Below are positions 1 through 8,769 of a stretch of 64,000 nucleotides of DNA, piece after piece (position 1 is the stretch's first letter; the number at the start of each line of letters is the position of its first letter). Below the pieces are notes generated by a model. That model was not told the origin of the DNA, searched no databases, and saw only the letters and a program-made list of their open reading frames with translations. The translations under genes were made by a program, and so were the position numbers. Origin of the DNA: Streptomyces violaceoruber (lineage in GTDB: Bacteria; Actinomycetota; Actinomycetes; Streptomycetales; Streptomycetaceae). Location: positions 1 to 64,000 of the forward strand of contig JODI01000011.1 in NCBI GenBank assembly GCA_000720805.1. The letters are read 5' to 3'.

Positions 1-10
1 CAGTGCAGTC

Positions 11-59
11 GCGAGGGTTTCGAGGTCTGTCGTCACAAACGGACCAACGAGACCCTCGC
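11..59. terminator. Long imperfect hairpin, possible terminator
   Basis: The arms at 11-22 and 48-59 pair over 12 bp with one G-T wobble. A second stem (24-30 with 39-45, 7 bp, one wobble) stacks on it after a small asymmetric bulge and closes on an 8-nt loop at 31-38. It lies between whatever is left of the window and the VOC remnant that ends at 84. It could be a factor-independent terminator or another structured RNA element. No U-tract is visible on either side, so its direction is unclear. Confidence 0.5.
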
Positions 60-83
60 TTAATGCACCCGGCCCCTTCGGAC

Positions 84-244
84 TTACTCGTCTAGGCCGG
101 ACGGGGCGTGCAGCGTGGCCCAGTCCTCGTCGAGCGTCCACCGCGGGTCCGGCCGGTCGACGGTGCCGCCGAGCAGTGACCGAACCGGGCCGGCCGACCG
201 GGAGCGGCGCGGTCGAGCACCACGCACTGCAGGTCGGCGATCAT
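84..244 (-). pseudogene. VOC/glyoxalase-family protein remnant
   Basis: The ATG at 244 starts a frame reading MIADLQCVVLD, which looks like the N-terminus of a glyoxalase/bleomycin-resistance (VOC) protein. Around position 175 the similarity moves to another frame (LLGGTVDRPDPRW, then DEDWATLHAPSG), which soon stops at 84-86. The distance from start to that stop is not a multiple of three, so a small deletion has broken the gene, and the C-terminal half of a usual 110-130 residue VOC protein is missing. It begins 5 bp after the mycosin stop codon. The family call rests on my recognition of the motifs. Confidence 0.5.
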
Positions 245-248
245 ACGA

Positions 249-1469
249 TCACGCCCAGCCGTCGTGGGTCTCGTAGCCGTCGTGGACATGGGCCGCGCGG
301 CGGCGGCCGCGCCACAGGACGACCGCGCCGATCAGCAGCGCCGCGCCGGCGCCGCCCGCGAGGGGGGCCACCCAGCCGGCGGGACCGTCGTCCTCCTCGG
401 CGGTGTCCGGGCCGGAGCCGAAGTACTTCTCGGCGTACGAGGCGGACCGCAGGCCCTCCGGCTTGATCCGGTCGGCCTCGTCGAGCGCGGCGGACGGGTC
501 GATGAAGCCGAAGCCCCGGGAGTCGTCGCGGCCGTCGGCCGGGGAGTTGCGGGCGGTGTCCTCCAGCAGCTTCTTGATCTGGGCCGGAGTCAGGTCCGGG
601 TGGGCGGCCCTGATGAGCGCGACCGCGCCGGAGACGAAGGCGGAGGCGGCACTGGTCCCCCAGCCCTCGTAGTACTTGTGGTCCGGGGCGGCGATGACGA
701 CCTTTTCGCCGGGGGCGCTGACGGTGGCGTACCACCGGCGGGTGGAGAAGGAGGCCCGGGTGCCGAAGCGGTCGACCGCGGTGGCGGCGATCACGCCGGG
801 GTAGGCGGCCGGGTAGGAGATGTGGTCGCCCTTCTCACCGCCGTTGCCGGCCGAGGCCACGACGACGGAGCCCTTCTTGAGGGCGTACTGGACGGCCTCG
901 TCCTCGGCGGGTTCGGGGTGCGCGGAGGAGGAGTCGTCGCCGAGGGAGAGGTTGATGACGTCGGCGCCGTGGTCGGCGGCCCAGCGGATGCCGTCGGCGA
1001 GGGCGTTGCCGCGGGTGCTGCGGGCCTTGGCACGCGCCGGGTCGTCGTCCTCCAGGATCACGCGGACCGGGAGGATCTTGGCCTCCGGGGCGATGCCGAG
1101 GACGCCGTCGGCGTTGCCCGGGCCGTGTCCGTGACCGGCGATGATGCCGGCCATCGCGGTGCCGTGGACGGCCCAGGCGGCGTCGCCTTCCTGCGCGCCG
1201 AAGCCGACCAGGTCCTTGCCGGTGAGGACGTTGCCGACGAGGTCGGGGTGGTCGGCCTCGACGCCGGTGTCCAGGACGGCGACGGTGATGCCCGCGCCTT
1301 GGGTGACGCGCCAGGCCTCCCGGGTGTGCATGGCGTCCAGGGCCCACTGCTGGGCGCGGATGCCGTCGGCGTGCGCGGCGGTGGGCGGCACCAGGGCGAC
1401 CGAGGCCGCGAGGAGGACGCTCAGGAGACCGGCCCGGCGGGCCGTGACCCGCTGCCCGATGCGGTTCAT
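249..1469 (-). CDS. mycP: Type VII secretion-associated serine protease (mycosin)
   Basis: A 406-aa subtilisin-family (S8) protease. It has an N-terminal signal peptide (residues 1-34, ending AHA), a catalytic Asp near 67 (VAVLDTGVEADHPD), His near 102 (HGTAMAG) and Ser near 273 (GTSAASAFVSG). A single membrane helix near the C-terminus is followed by a short basic tail. This layout of signal peptide, protease domain and C-terminal anchor is that of mycosins, which sit in the membrane with the catalytic domain outside and accompany ESX/type VII secretion. The start is placed at 1469 because a signal peptide follows directly; its ATGA overlaps the stop of the upstream gene, so the two are probably translationally coupled. 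No other type VII component is in the window. Confidence 0.9.
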   Translation of the reverse strand: MNRIGQRVTARRAGLLSVLLAASVALVPPTAAHADGIRAQQWALDAMHTREAWRVTQGAGITVAVLDTGVEADHPDLVGNVLTGKDLVGFGAQEGDAAWAVHGTAMAGIIAGHGHGPGNADGVLGIAPEAKILPVRVILEDDDPARAKARSTRGNALADGIRWAADHGADVINLSLGDDSSSAHPEPAEDEAVQYALKKGSVVVASAGNGGEKGDHISYPAAYPGVIAATAVDRFGTRASFSTRRWYATVSAPGEKVVIAAPDHKYYEGWGTSAASAFVSGAVALIRAAHPDLTPAQIKKLLEDTARNSPADGRDDSRGFGFIDPSAALDEADRIKPEGLRSASYAEKYFGSGPDTAEEDDGPAGWVAPLAGGAGAALLIGAVVLWRGRRRAAHVHDGYETHDGWA

Positions 1470-4042
1470 GAAGGCTTCTCCGTGGGCGAGCTGACGGTCT
1501 GGCGCAGGCCGCGTTCGACGCGGTCGGCGAGGCCCTGCGCCTCGTTGCCGAGGCCGGCCTGGGCGGGGGCCGTGGTGATGCCCGACTCCATGGCCTCCGC
1601 GGCGGGTTCGGGCTCGTCGACGGTACGGCCGTCCGCCCAGCCGGAGACGGCGTACACGACCACGGGGGCGTCGGTGAGGACGGACACGGTCCAGGAGGCC
1701 CGCTGCCCGGGGCCGAAGTCGGCGGCGACGGTGTTCTGGGCGGCGTACGGACGGGGCATCAGGTCGGTACGGCTGCCGAGGTTCTCGTCCTTGAAGCGCC
1801 GGGCGAGGGCGCTCATGGCGGCGGCGTCGCCCTTCGTGAACAGCAGGCCGACCGTGGTGACGTAGCTCTGGGTGGCGTCCGTGTACGTGGCGCGCAGGAG
1901 GCGCTCGCAGCCCACGGGGGCGAGGACCTTGCGCATCAGGGGATCGAAGGCGTCCGTGCAGCCGGTGTCCGGTGCGACGGCGATCCGCGTCCAGGTGCGG
2001 TCGGCGCCACCGGGGCCGGCGCCCCGGCCCGCGACGGTCGGCGGGAACAGCTGGTCCACGGGTACGTTGTGCCACAGCCCTCCAGCCACGGTGAAACTGT
2101 CCCCCGCACCGGTGTCCCCGGGCTCTCCCGTGAGCCAACTGCCGGTCACCGCCCCGCCGATGAGCCCGAGTCCGAGCACGACACACGCGGCCGCGGCGGC
2201 GACTTTCGGCCGGACCGACACCCCGATCATCCGTGGCCGCACCCGCTCGTCATACCCCTCGGGCTCCCCGAACGACACCACGGGCCGTGTGGACCCGGGG
2301 GCTCCGCCGGGCGTCATCGGAGCGCTCCAGGAGAGAGCGGGGTCCGGCGAGAGGCCGGGCGCGTCGGAGCCGCGAGGGGGGTACGGCGGTTCGGCGGGCT
2401 TGGGGGGAGGTGTGCGGGTGGCGGGACCGGAGGAGGACGCGGAGGCTGCCTGCGGACGGCCGCCGGGCCCTGCCGTCGCCGGGGGCACGCTGGGCATGGA
2501 GGGCACGCGTGAGCTGCTCGCCGTGCTGGAGGTGGTGCCCGGGCGGGCCTCACCGGTGGGGCGCGGCGGGAAGTCCGGGTGGGCGGGCGGGAGAGGCTGG
2601 CTCCGCCGAGTACCGGAGTGCGGGTCGGTCCCGCCGGTGCCGGCGCCCGGAGCGGTCGTGGCATCCGAGCGACCACCGCTGCGGGCCCCCGCCGAGCCGG
2701 AACCCGGCCGCTGAGACCCACCACCCGGCGCGGACGAACCGGCCTGCGAGCCCGAGCCCGACCCACCGGCCGAACCCGCCGACCCGTACACCTGAGACTG
2801 GGCCGAACCCTGCCGACCCGGTTCGCCGGTGGGTTCGGACGAGGCGGCCTGTGAGCGCGACGCCGGGCCGGTGGAGGAAGCCGTCGACCCGTACGGCTCG
2901 GTGTGCGCGGAGAACCGGTCGGCTCCGGTCCGCGGGGAGCCCGGGCGGGGTCCCGACTGGTCCGACGCCGGGTCCGCGGGGATCGGGCGGAGCCGGAACG
3001 TCGTCTCCGAGGCGTTTTCGGCGGGCGCGGAGGTACGGCGGGGCGGTATCGGAGGCCGACCGCTCGGGCGGGGCGGTATCCGGTCCGACGCCGGGGCCCC
3101 CGTACCCGACGAGGGCGACAGGGTTCCTCCGGCCTCCGGGACCGTACTCGGCCGGGGCGGCAGTTGTCCCCCGACGGTCGGACTCGCACTCGGCCGAGGC
3201 GGCACGCGACCCGGCGCGGGCACTTCGGCACCCGACCGCGGTGCTGCGAGACCCCGCCCGGGCGTAGCGTCTGCCGACCTGGACGGCACGCGACCCGGCG
3301 CGGCGGCGTCGGCGCCCGACCTGGGTGCCGCGAAACCCTGCGCGGGCGCCTCGCCACTCGGCCGCGGCGGTACGTGACCCCGCCCGGGCATCCCGTCTCC
3401 CGTCCGGGGCGGCACACGGCCCGGCGCCATCGGTCCGGCACCCGGCCGGGGTGGTGCGGAACCCGGCGCAGCCGGGTCGGCGCTGGGCCGCGGCGGTACG
3501 GAGTCCGGCGCAGCCGGCCTGGGGTTCGACCGTGACGGCGGAGGGTCGAAGACGGACGGCTCGTCGTCAGAGCGCGGAAAGGCGGGGCCCGGCACGGACG
3601 GTCCGGAGCCCGGGCGTGGCGGCGGTGTGTCGGGGAAGCGAGCCGATGCCTTCGGCGGAGGCGGCATGGAGGTGGAGCCGTTGGTCCCGAAGGACGGGGA
3701 CCTCAGGCCGGGGAAGCGGGCGGCGAAGCTCTGGAAGGACGGCGTACGGCCGGCCTCGTCACCGTCGGCCTCGCTGCCACGACCGGACGACGAAACGGGA
3801 GACGAACCAGAACCAGAACCAGAACCAAGACCAGAACGGGAAACAGAACCGGGCTCGGTTCCGGATCCGCCGGGCGCCGAACCGACCCCGGAAGCACGCC
3901 CGCCCCCCGGCACCGAACCGGCACCCGAACCGCTCTCCGACCCGTTCCCGCCGACTCGTGCCGGACCGTTCTCCCCGCCCCCCGCCACAGGCGGTTCCGG
4001 CGGGTGTGGGGGAACGGGGGCGCGCCTGGCTTCCGTGCTCAT
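1466..4042 (-). CDS. Pro/Ser-rich single-pass membrane protein
   Basis: 858 aa. Residues 1 to about 600 are low-complexity Pro/Ser/Gly/Ala/Arg sequence. They include a Gly-Ser stretch encoded by a hexanucleotide repeat (about 3803-3842) and many degenerate copies of a PPRPS...APG unit spaced about 16 residues. One membrane helix follows at about 612-635. The C-terminal 220 residues, predicted extracytoplasmic, form a compact domain with two Cys (GCTDAF and GCERLL) that could form a disulfide. The last 4 bp overlap the mycosin gene, so the pair is an operon. I do not recognise a named family. A role as an envelope partner of the mycosin is inferred from the coupling only. Confidence 0.8.
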   Translation of the reverse strand: MSTEARRAPVPPHPPEPPVAGGGENGPARVGGNGSESGSGAGSVPGGGRASGVGSAPGGSGTEPGSVSRSGLGSGSGSGSSPVSSSGRGSEADGDEAGRTPSFQSFAARFPGLRSPSFGTNGSTSMPPPPKASARFPDTPPPRPGSGPSVPGPAFPRSDDEPSVFDPPPSRSNPRPAAPDSVPPRPSADPAAPGSAPPRPGAGPMAPGRVPPRTGDGMPGRGHVPPRPSGEAPAQGFAAPRSGADAAAPGRVPSRSADATPGRGLAAPRSGAEVPAPGRVPPRPSASPTVGGQLPPRPSTVPEAGGTLSPSSGTGAPASDRIPPRPSGRPPIPPRRTSAPAENASETTFRLRPIPADPASDQSGPRPGSPRTGADRFSAHTEPYGSTASSTGPASRSQAASSEPTGEPGRQGSAQSQVYGSAGSAGGSGSGSQAGSSAPGGGSQRPGSGSAGARSGGRSDATTAPGAGTGGTDPHSGTRRSQPLPPAHPDFPPRPTGEARPGTTSSTASSSRVPSMPSVPPATAGPGGRPQAASASSSGPATRTPPPKPAEPPYPPRGSDAPGLSPDPALSWSAPMTPGGAPGSTRPVVSFGEPEGYDERVRPRMIGVSVRPKVAAAAACVVLGLGLIGGAVTGSWLTGEPGDTGAGDSFTVAGGLWHNVPVDQLFPPTVAGRGAGPGGADRTWTRIAVAPDTGCTDAFDPLMRKVLAPVGCERLLRATYTDATQSYVTTVGLLFTKGDAAAMSALARRFKDENLGSRTDLMPRPYAAQNTVAADFGPGQRASWTVSVLTDAPVVVYAVSGWADGRTVDEPEPAAEAMESGITTAPAQAGLGNEAQGLADRVERGLRQTVSSPTEKPS

Positions 4043-4320
4043 GCACCCCCCGTTTCCTCGTGCCCGGGCCGTCTCCTCGTACGCGGGCCAGTGTCACCGT
4101 CGGCCCGGCCCGGCGTGGACCACGCCGTCCGGGCACGCATACCCGCGCGGGCGGACCGGCATCCCGCTGCGGCCCTGCGGCCGGGGACGGGACGGTCCTC
4201 CGTGCGTGCGCGTCACTCTACGGGTTGTTGCCGGGCGAACGGGAACCAGTCCGCGAGCCCGGGGCATCTGCCCGGAACGTCCCCCTACCCTGCGGTAATC
4301 CTGTCTGGCAGGCTGCGTCC

Positions 4321-5523
4321 ATGACTGCGCGCGCCGCCGACCGGGCCCGTTACGACCGGGCCACCGCCCATCTCGACGCCCCCCTCGCGATCGTGGACCT
4401 GGACGCCTTCGACGCGAACGCGGACGATCTCGTCCGTCGTGCCGGCGGCAAGCCGATCCGCCTCGCCAGCAAGTCCGTACGCTGCCGGACCCTGCTCGAA
4501 CGCGTGCTCGCGCGGGACGGGTTCGCGGGCATCATGTCGTTCACCCTCGCCGAGTCCCTCTGGCTGGCCCGGAGCGGATTCGACGACGTCCTGCTCGCCT
4601 ACCCGTCCGCCGACCGCGCCGGATTCGCCGAGTTGGCGGCCGATCCCAAGCTCGCCGCCGCCGTGACCGTGATGGTCGACGACCCGGCGCAGCTCAGGCT
4701 GATCGACGACGCCCGCGACGGCGGACGCGAAGTCATCCGGGTCTGCCTGGAGTTGGACACCTCACTGAAGCTGCTCGGGGGCCGCGTGCGGGTCGGGGCC
4801 CGCCGCTCGCCGCTGCACTCCCCCGCCCAGGTCGCCGACATGGCCCGTGCCGTGGCCCGGCGGCCGGGGTTCAAGGTCGTCGGGATCATGGCGTACGAGG
4901 GGCACATCGCCGGCGTCGGGGACGCCGTCGCCGGCCGGCCGCTGCGCTCGCGTGCCGTGCGGCTGATGCAGGCCACCGCCCGCCGGGAACTCGCCGAACG
5001 GCGCGCCGCGGTGGTGCGGGCGGTGCGGGCCGTGGTGCCGGACCTGGAGTTCGTCAACGGCGGCGGCACAGGCAGTGTCCAGCACACCGCCGCGGAGGAC
5101 GCGGTCACCGAGATAGGCGCCGGATCGGGACTGTACGTCCCGCGACTGTTCGACAACTACACGTCCTTCAGCGGGCGTCCGGCGGCCCTGTTCGCCCAGC
5201 CCGTCGTGCGGCGGCCGGGGGTCGGGGTGGTGACCGTCCTCGGCGGCGGCTATCCCGCCTCGGGCGCGCCCGGTCCCGACCGGCTGCCGGTGCCGTACCT
5301 CCCGGAAGGCCTGAAGTACGACCCCCAGGAGGGGCCGGGCGAGGTCCAGACACCGCTGCTCGGCTCCCCCGCCGACGACCTCCTCCTCGGCGACAAGGTG
5401 TGGTTCCGGCACGCGAAGGCCGGTGAGCTGTGCGAGCGGTTCGACACCCTGCACCTGGTCGAGGGCGACACGGTGACGGCGACCGTCCCGACGTACCGCG
5501 GGGAGGGCCACACCTTCCTCTAG
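4321..5523 (+). CDS. Alanine racemase-fold PLP enzyme (amino-acid deaminase/aldolase-like)
   Basis: 400 aa. The N-terminus PLAIVDLDAFDAN followed by GKPIRLASKSVR matches the Ala-racemase N-terminal TIM-barrel fold: the Lys in ASKSVR is the expected PLP Schiff-base lysine. A central segment EFVNGGGTGS resembles the phosphate-binding region of D-threonine aldolase or D-serine dehydratase-like proteins, and the C-terminal domain ends with a metal-site-like RHAKAGE. The substrate cannot be told from sequence. Start ATG at 4321; the intergenic 278 bp upstream separates it from the divergent membrane-protein gene. Its stop codon lies inside a 25-bp tandem repeat. Confidence 0.82.
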   Translation: MTARAADRARYDRATAHLDAPLAIVDLDAFDANADDLVRRAGGKPIRLASKSVRCRTLLERVLARDGFAGIMSFTLAESLWLARSGFDDVLLAYPSADRAGFAELAADPKLAAAVTVMVDDPAQLRLIDDARDGGREVIRVCLELDTSLKLLGGRVRVGARRSPLHSPAQVADMARAVARRPGFKVVGIMAYEGHIAGVGDAVAGRPLRSRAVRLMQATARRELAERRAAVVRAVRAVVPDLEFVNGGGTGSVQHTAAEDAVTEIGAGSGLYVPRLFDNYTSFSGRPAALFAQPVVRRPGVGVVTVLGGGYPASGAPGPDRLPVPYLPEGLKYDPQEGPGEVQTPLLGSPADDLLLGDKVWFRHAKAGELCERFDTLHLVEGDTVTATVPTYRGEGHTFL

Positions 5524-5570
5524 GGCCCTTCTGATGGATCTCCGCTAGGGCCCTTCTGATGGATCTCCGC
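5521..5570. repeat. Perfect 25-bp tandem duplication at a stop codon
   Basis: Positions 5521-5545 and 5546-5570 are identical 25-mers. Each begins TAGGGCCCTTCTGATGG and ends ATCTCCGC. The first TAG is the stop codon of the gene ending at 5523. The second copy stops six bases short of the stop codon of the convergent DUF2510 gene at 5577, so the repeat fills the whole gap between two convergent genes. Confidence 0.95.
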
Positions 5571-5576
5571 GGCGTC

Positions 5577-6575
5577 TCAGTTCGTCGGGCCGATGCTGCT
5601 GCCGACTCCGCCGCCGGTGTCCGCGTCGCCGACCGCCCGTATTCCCTTGGTGATGCGGTCCATGTCGGCGAGCGGGGGGCCGTCCGGGCCCGCGTCGAAG
5701 ACGAACCGTACGAGGACCGGCGACTCGCTGCCGACGCTGGACGGGAACACCAGCGACTGCACGTAGCCGCCGGGGCCCTTGGCCGTCGTCACCCGCCAGC
5801 GCACGAAGTACCCGGCCCGGCCCGCCACCGCGACCTGTCCGGAACCGACGCTCCGGTGGGACGAGATCCCGCCGTAGGGGCGCTGGTCGAGGGAGTCGCG
5901 GTCGTAGGCGTCGTCGGCCGCCTTGGAGATGTCGGCCTCGGCGAGGGCCTCGGGGGACCGTTCGTCGGTCGCGGTGACCGTGCGCGAGAAGACCAGGCCG
6001 TGGCGGCAGAGACCGACGCCGGCGGGGCAGTCGTAGGTCCCGTCGTCGGTCATCATGACGACGTCCTCCGAGGAGACGTTCTCCGGCCTGGTCCAGCCGT
6101 CGGGCAACGGCAGGGTGATGCCGTTGAGCTGGTCCACCACGACGGCCGGGTCGTCGGCGGACGGCGTCGGTGTGGGACTGCCCGGCGCCGTCCGTGCCGT
6201 CTGCGCCGTCCCGGAGGGGGGAGACACCAGGGTCGGCACGGTGTTCACGTTCGGGTCGCCGTCGCCGCTGCCGCGCAGGACGAACGCGCCCGTGACGACA
6301 GCGACGACCAGGACGAGCCCGGCGGCGCCCAGGGCGACGGCCTTGGCCCGCCCGGAAGCCCCGCTCGAAGCCCCGCCGACGACCCCACCGGCGCCCCCGC
6401 GAATGGCCCCGACGACGCCCCCGGCGGTCGGACCCCCGACAGCCTGCGGCTGCCCCGGAGGCCCGAAGGCCTCCGGGCCGCGGCGGTGGTCGGTCCACGC
6501 GGTCCCGTCCCACCAGCGCTCCAGATGCGGGGCCGAGGGGTCGGGGTACCAGCCGGGCGGAGGCGTCATGCTCAT
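5577..6575 (-). CDS. DUF2510 domain membrane protein
   Basis: 332 aa. Residues 4-30 (PPPGWYPDPS, then RWWDGTAWT) are a DUF2510 domain, a small actinobacterial cytoplasmic module. A Gly/Ala-rich linker and one membrane helix (about 82-101) follow, then a roughly 230-residue extracytoplasmic region rich in Thr/Pro near the membrane and containing two Cys (YDCPAGVGLCRHG). Two ATGs (6575 and 6569) are possible starts; the longer is given. The function is unknown. It converges on the racemase-like gene and lies 21 bp from the stop of the SDR gene upstream. Confidence 0.82.
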   Translation of the reverse strand: MSMTPPPGWYPDPSAPHLERWWDGTAWTDHRRGPEAFGPPGQPQAVGGPTAGGVVGAIRGGAGGVVGGASSGASGRAKAVALGAAGLVLVVAVVTGAFVLRGSGDGDPNVNTVPTLVSPPSGTAQTARTAPGSPTPTPSADDPAVVVDQLNGITLPLPDGWTRPENVSSEDVVMMTDDGTYDCPAGVGLCRHGLVFSRTVTATDERSPEALAEADISKAADDAYDRDSLDQRPYGGISSHRSVGSGQVAVAGRAGYFVRWRVTTAKGPGGYVQSLVFPSSVGSESPVLVRFVFDAGPDGPPLADMDRITKGIRAVGDADTGGGVGSSIGPTN

Positions 6576-6596
6576 CCCGGCACTGTAGGACGGGCC

Positions 6597-7385
6597 CTAC
6601 AGCGGTGTGACGTAAGCCCCGGAGATCCCGCCGTCCACCAGGAAGTCGGAGGCGTTCACGAAGGAGGAGTCGTCGCTGGCCAGGAAGGCGACGGCGGCGG
6701 CGATCTCCTCGGCCTCGGCGAACCGGCCGAGCGGGATGTGCACGAGCCGGCGGGCGGCCCGCTCGGGGTCCTTGGCGAACAGCTCCTGCAGCAGGGGGGT
6801 GTTGACGGGGCCCGGGCACAGGGCGTTGACCCTGATGCCCTCCCGCGCGAACTGCACGCCCAGTTCCCGGGACATGGCCAGGACACCGCCCTTGGACGCG
6901 GTGTACGAGATCTGTGAGGTCGCCGCGCCCATCCGGGCCACGAAGGACGCGGTGTTGATGATGGAGCCCTTGCCCTGTCGCCGCATGTAGGGGATGGCGG
7001 CCTTGCAGCACAGGTAGACGGAGGTCAGGTTGACCTCCTGGACGCGCTTCCAGGCCTCCAGGCCGGTCTCCAGGATGGAGTCGTCGTCGGGCGGGGAGAT
7101 GCCGGCGTTGTTGAAGGCGATGTCGACGCTGCCGTAGGTGTCGTACGCCGTCCGGAACAGCGCCTCGACCTGCTCGGGGTCGGTGACGTCGACCTTCACG
7201 AAGGTCCCGCCGGCCTCCTCGGCGGCGGCCTTGCCGCGAGCCTCGTCGACGTCGCCGCAGACGACGTGCGCGCCCTCGGAGGCGAGCCGGCGGGTGGTGG
7301 CGAGGCCGATGCCGCTGCCGGCTCCGGTGATGACGGCGGTGCGGCCGACCAGGCGGCGGCAGATGATGTCGTCGGATGCGGTCAC
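6597..7385 (-). CDS. SDR-family oxidoreductase
   Basis: 262 aa, the usual length for a classical short-chain dehydrogenase. The NAD(P)-binding TGAGSGIG is at about 20-27, the structural NNAG motif follows, and the catalytic Ser and YTASK (Tyr and Lys) are in place. The C-terminus has the PGPVNT and VDGG signatures of the 3-oxoacyl-ACP reductase-like branch. Its start overlaps the stop of the aldehyde dehydrogenase gene by 4 bp, so the two are cotranscribed after the gamma-glutamyl ligase gene. In this context it may act on an aldehyde or alcohol from amine breakdown, but the substrate is not evident. Confidence 0.88.
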   Translation of the reverse strand: MTASDDIICRRLVGRTAVITGAGSGIGLATTRRLASEGAHVVCGDVDEARGKAAAEEAGGTFVKVDVTDPEQVEALFRTAYDTYGSVDIAFNNAGISPPDDDSILETGLEAWKRVQEVNLTSVYLCCKAAIPYMRRQGKGSIINTASFVARMGAATSQISYTASKGGVLAMSRELGVQFAREGIRVNALCPGPVNTPLLQELFAKDPERAARRLVHIPLGRFAEAEEIAAAVAFLASDDSSFVNASDFLVDGGISGAYVTPL

Positions 7386-8761
7386 TGTGCGGGGCCCTCC
7401 GTGCTGATGAAGACGTTCTTGGTCTCGGTGAAGGCGGCAAGGGCGTCCGGGCCGAGTTCACGGCCGATGCCGGACTGTTTGAAGCCGCCGAAGGGCGTCC
7501 AGTAACGGACGCTGGAATGCGAGTTGACGGACAGGTTGCCCGCCCTGACCGCCTGGGAGACGCGCAGGGCACGGCCGACGTCCCGGGTCCAGATGGAGCC
7601 GGCCAGGCCGTAGTCGGTGGCGTTGGCGAGCCGGATCGCGTCGGCCTCGTCATCGAAGGGCAGGACGACGGCGACGGGGCCGAAGACCTCCTCGACGGCC
7701 ACGCGCGCATGCGGGTCGACGCCGGTGAGGACGGTGGGCGGGAACCAGAAACCGGGGCCTTCGGGGGCCTTGCCGCGGATGCCGTCGGTGTCCGACGGGA
7801 CGTACGAACGCACGCGTTCCAGTTGGACCTTGGAGATCAGCGGGCCCATGTCCGTCGTCTCGTCGGCCGGGTCGCCGACGCGGACGGACTCGATCGCCGG
7901 TGCCAGGAGGTCGAGGAAGCGGTCGTAGGCGGAGCGCTGGACGAGGATGCGGGTGCGGGCGCAGCAGTCCTGGCCGGAGTTGTCGAGGAAGGCCATGGGT
8001 GCGGCGGCCGCGGCGGTTTCGAGGTCGGCGTCGGCGAAGACGATGTTGGGGCTCTTGCCGCCGAGTTCCAGGGTGACCCGCTTGAGGAGTGCCGAGCCCT
8101 TCGCCAACACCTGTTTGCCCACGGCCGTCGACCCGGTGAAGACGATCTTCGCGACACCCGGGTGCTCGACGAGCGCGTTGCCCGCGACGGGGCCACGTCC
8201 GGGAAGCACCTGGAACAGCCCCTCGGGCAGGCCTGCCTCCAGGGCCAGTTCGGCCAGGCGCAGGGCGGTCAGCGGGGTCGTCTCGGCGGGCTTGAGGATG
8301 ACCGCGTTGCCGGCCGCGAGCGCCGGGGCGGTGCCCCAGGCCGCGATCGGCATCGGGAAGTTCCAGGGCGCGATGACGCCGACGACGCCCAGCGGTTCGA
8401 GGATCGTGACGTCGAGGCCGCCGGCCACCGGAATCTGCCGTCCCGTCAGCCGCTCCACTCCCCCGGCCGCGTAGTCCAGCAGATCGCGCACGTTGCCGGC
8501 TTCCCAGCGGGCGTTGCCGATGGTGTGGCCCGCCTCGCGGACTTCCAACCGGGCCAGTTCCTCGACGTGTTCGTCCACGGCGGCGGCGAACCGGCGCAGC
8601 AGCCGGGCGCGCTCGCCGGGTGCGAGGGCGGCCCACCGCACCTGTGCCCGCGTGGCGCGTACGACGGCCTCGTCCACGTCGGCCGCGGTGGCGGCCGGGA
8701 CCGTGGCGACGGCCTCTTCGGTCGCGGGGTTCAGTACCTGGAGTTCGTGCTCGTGGGACAA
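7382..8761 (-). CDS. NAD(P)-dependent aldehyde dehydrogenase
   Basis: 459 aa. It carries the ALDH signatures LELGGKSPNI (general base Glu near 232) and NSGQDC (catalytic Cys near 266), and the PWNFP motif near 132-136. The start is taken as TTG at 8761, which has GAGG six bases upstream; a GTG at 8773 is in frame but overlaps the upstream stop and has no ribosome site. It follows a GlnA4-type ligase by 8 bp, so it probably oxidises a gamma-glutamylated or free aldehyde derived from an amine. Confidence 0.88.
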   Translation of the reverse strand: MSHEHELQVLNPATEEAVATVPAATAADVDEAVVRATRAQVRWAALAPGERARLLRRFAAAVDEHVEELARLEVREAGHTIGNARWEAGNVRDLLDYAAGGVERLTGRQIPVAGGLDVTILEPLGVVGVIAPWNFPMPIAAWGTAPALAAGNAVILKPAETTPLTALRLAELALEAGLPEGLFQVLPGRGPVAGNALVEHPGVAKIVFTGSTAVGKQVLAKGSALLKRVTLELGGKSPNIVFADADLETAAAAAPMAFLDNSGQDCCARTRILVQRSAYDRFLDLLAPAIESVRVGDPADETTDMGPLISKVQLERVRSYVPSDTDGIRGKAPEGPGFWFPPTVLTGVDPHARVAVEEVFGPVAVVLPFDDEADAIRLANATDYGLAGSIWTRDVGRALRVSQAVRAGNLSVNSHSSVRYWTPFGGFKQSGIGRELGPDALAAFTETKNVFISTEGPAQ

Positions 8762-8769
8762 GGCTGACC

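Noticed and set aside
264..1865. A 533-codon plus-strand frame opposite the mycosin gene
   Set aside because: Gly/Ala/Val-rich with no motifs; a shadow of the protease gene.
3803..3842. Short tandem repeat that might look like a CRISPR or minisatellite
   Set aside because: A hexanucleotide repeat encoding Gly-Ser inside a gene; no spacers.
3325..4320. Upstream extension of the racemase-like gene
   Set aside because: The extension is Arg/Pro-rich antisense to the Pro-rich protein gene; the conserved fold begins after 4321.
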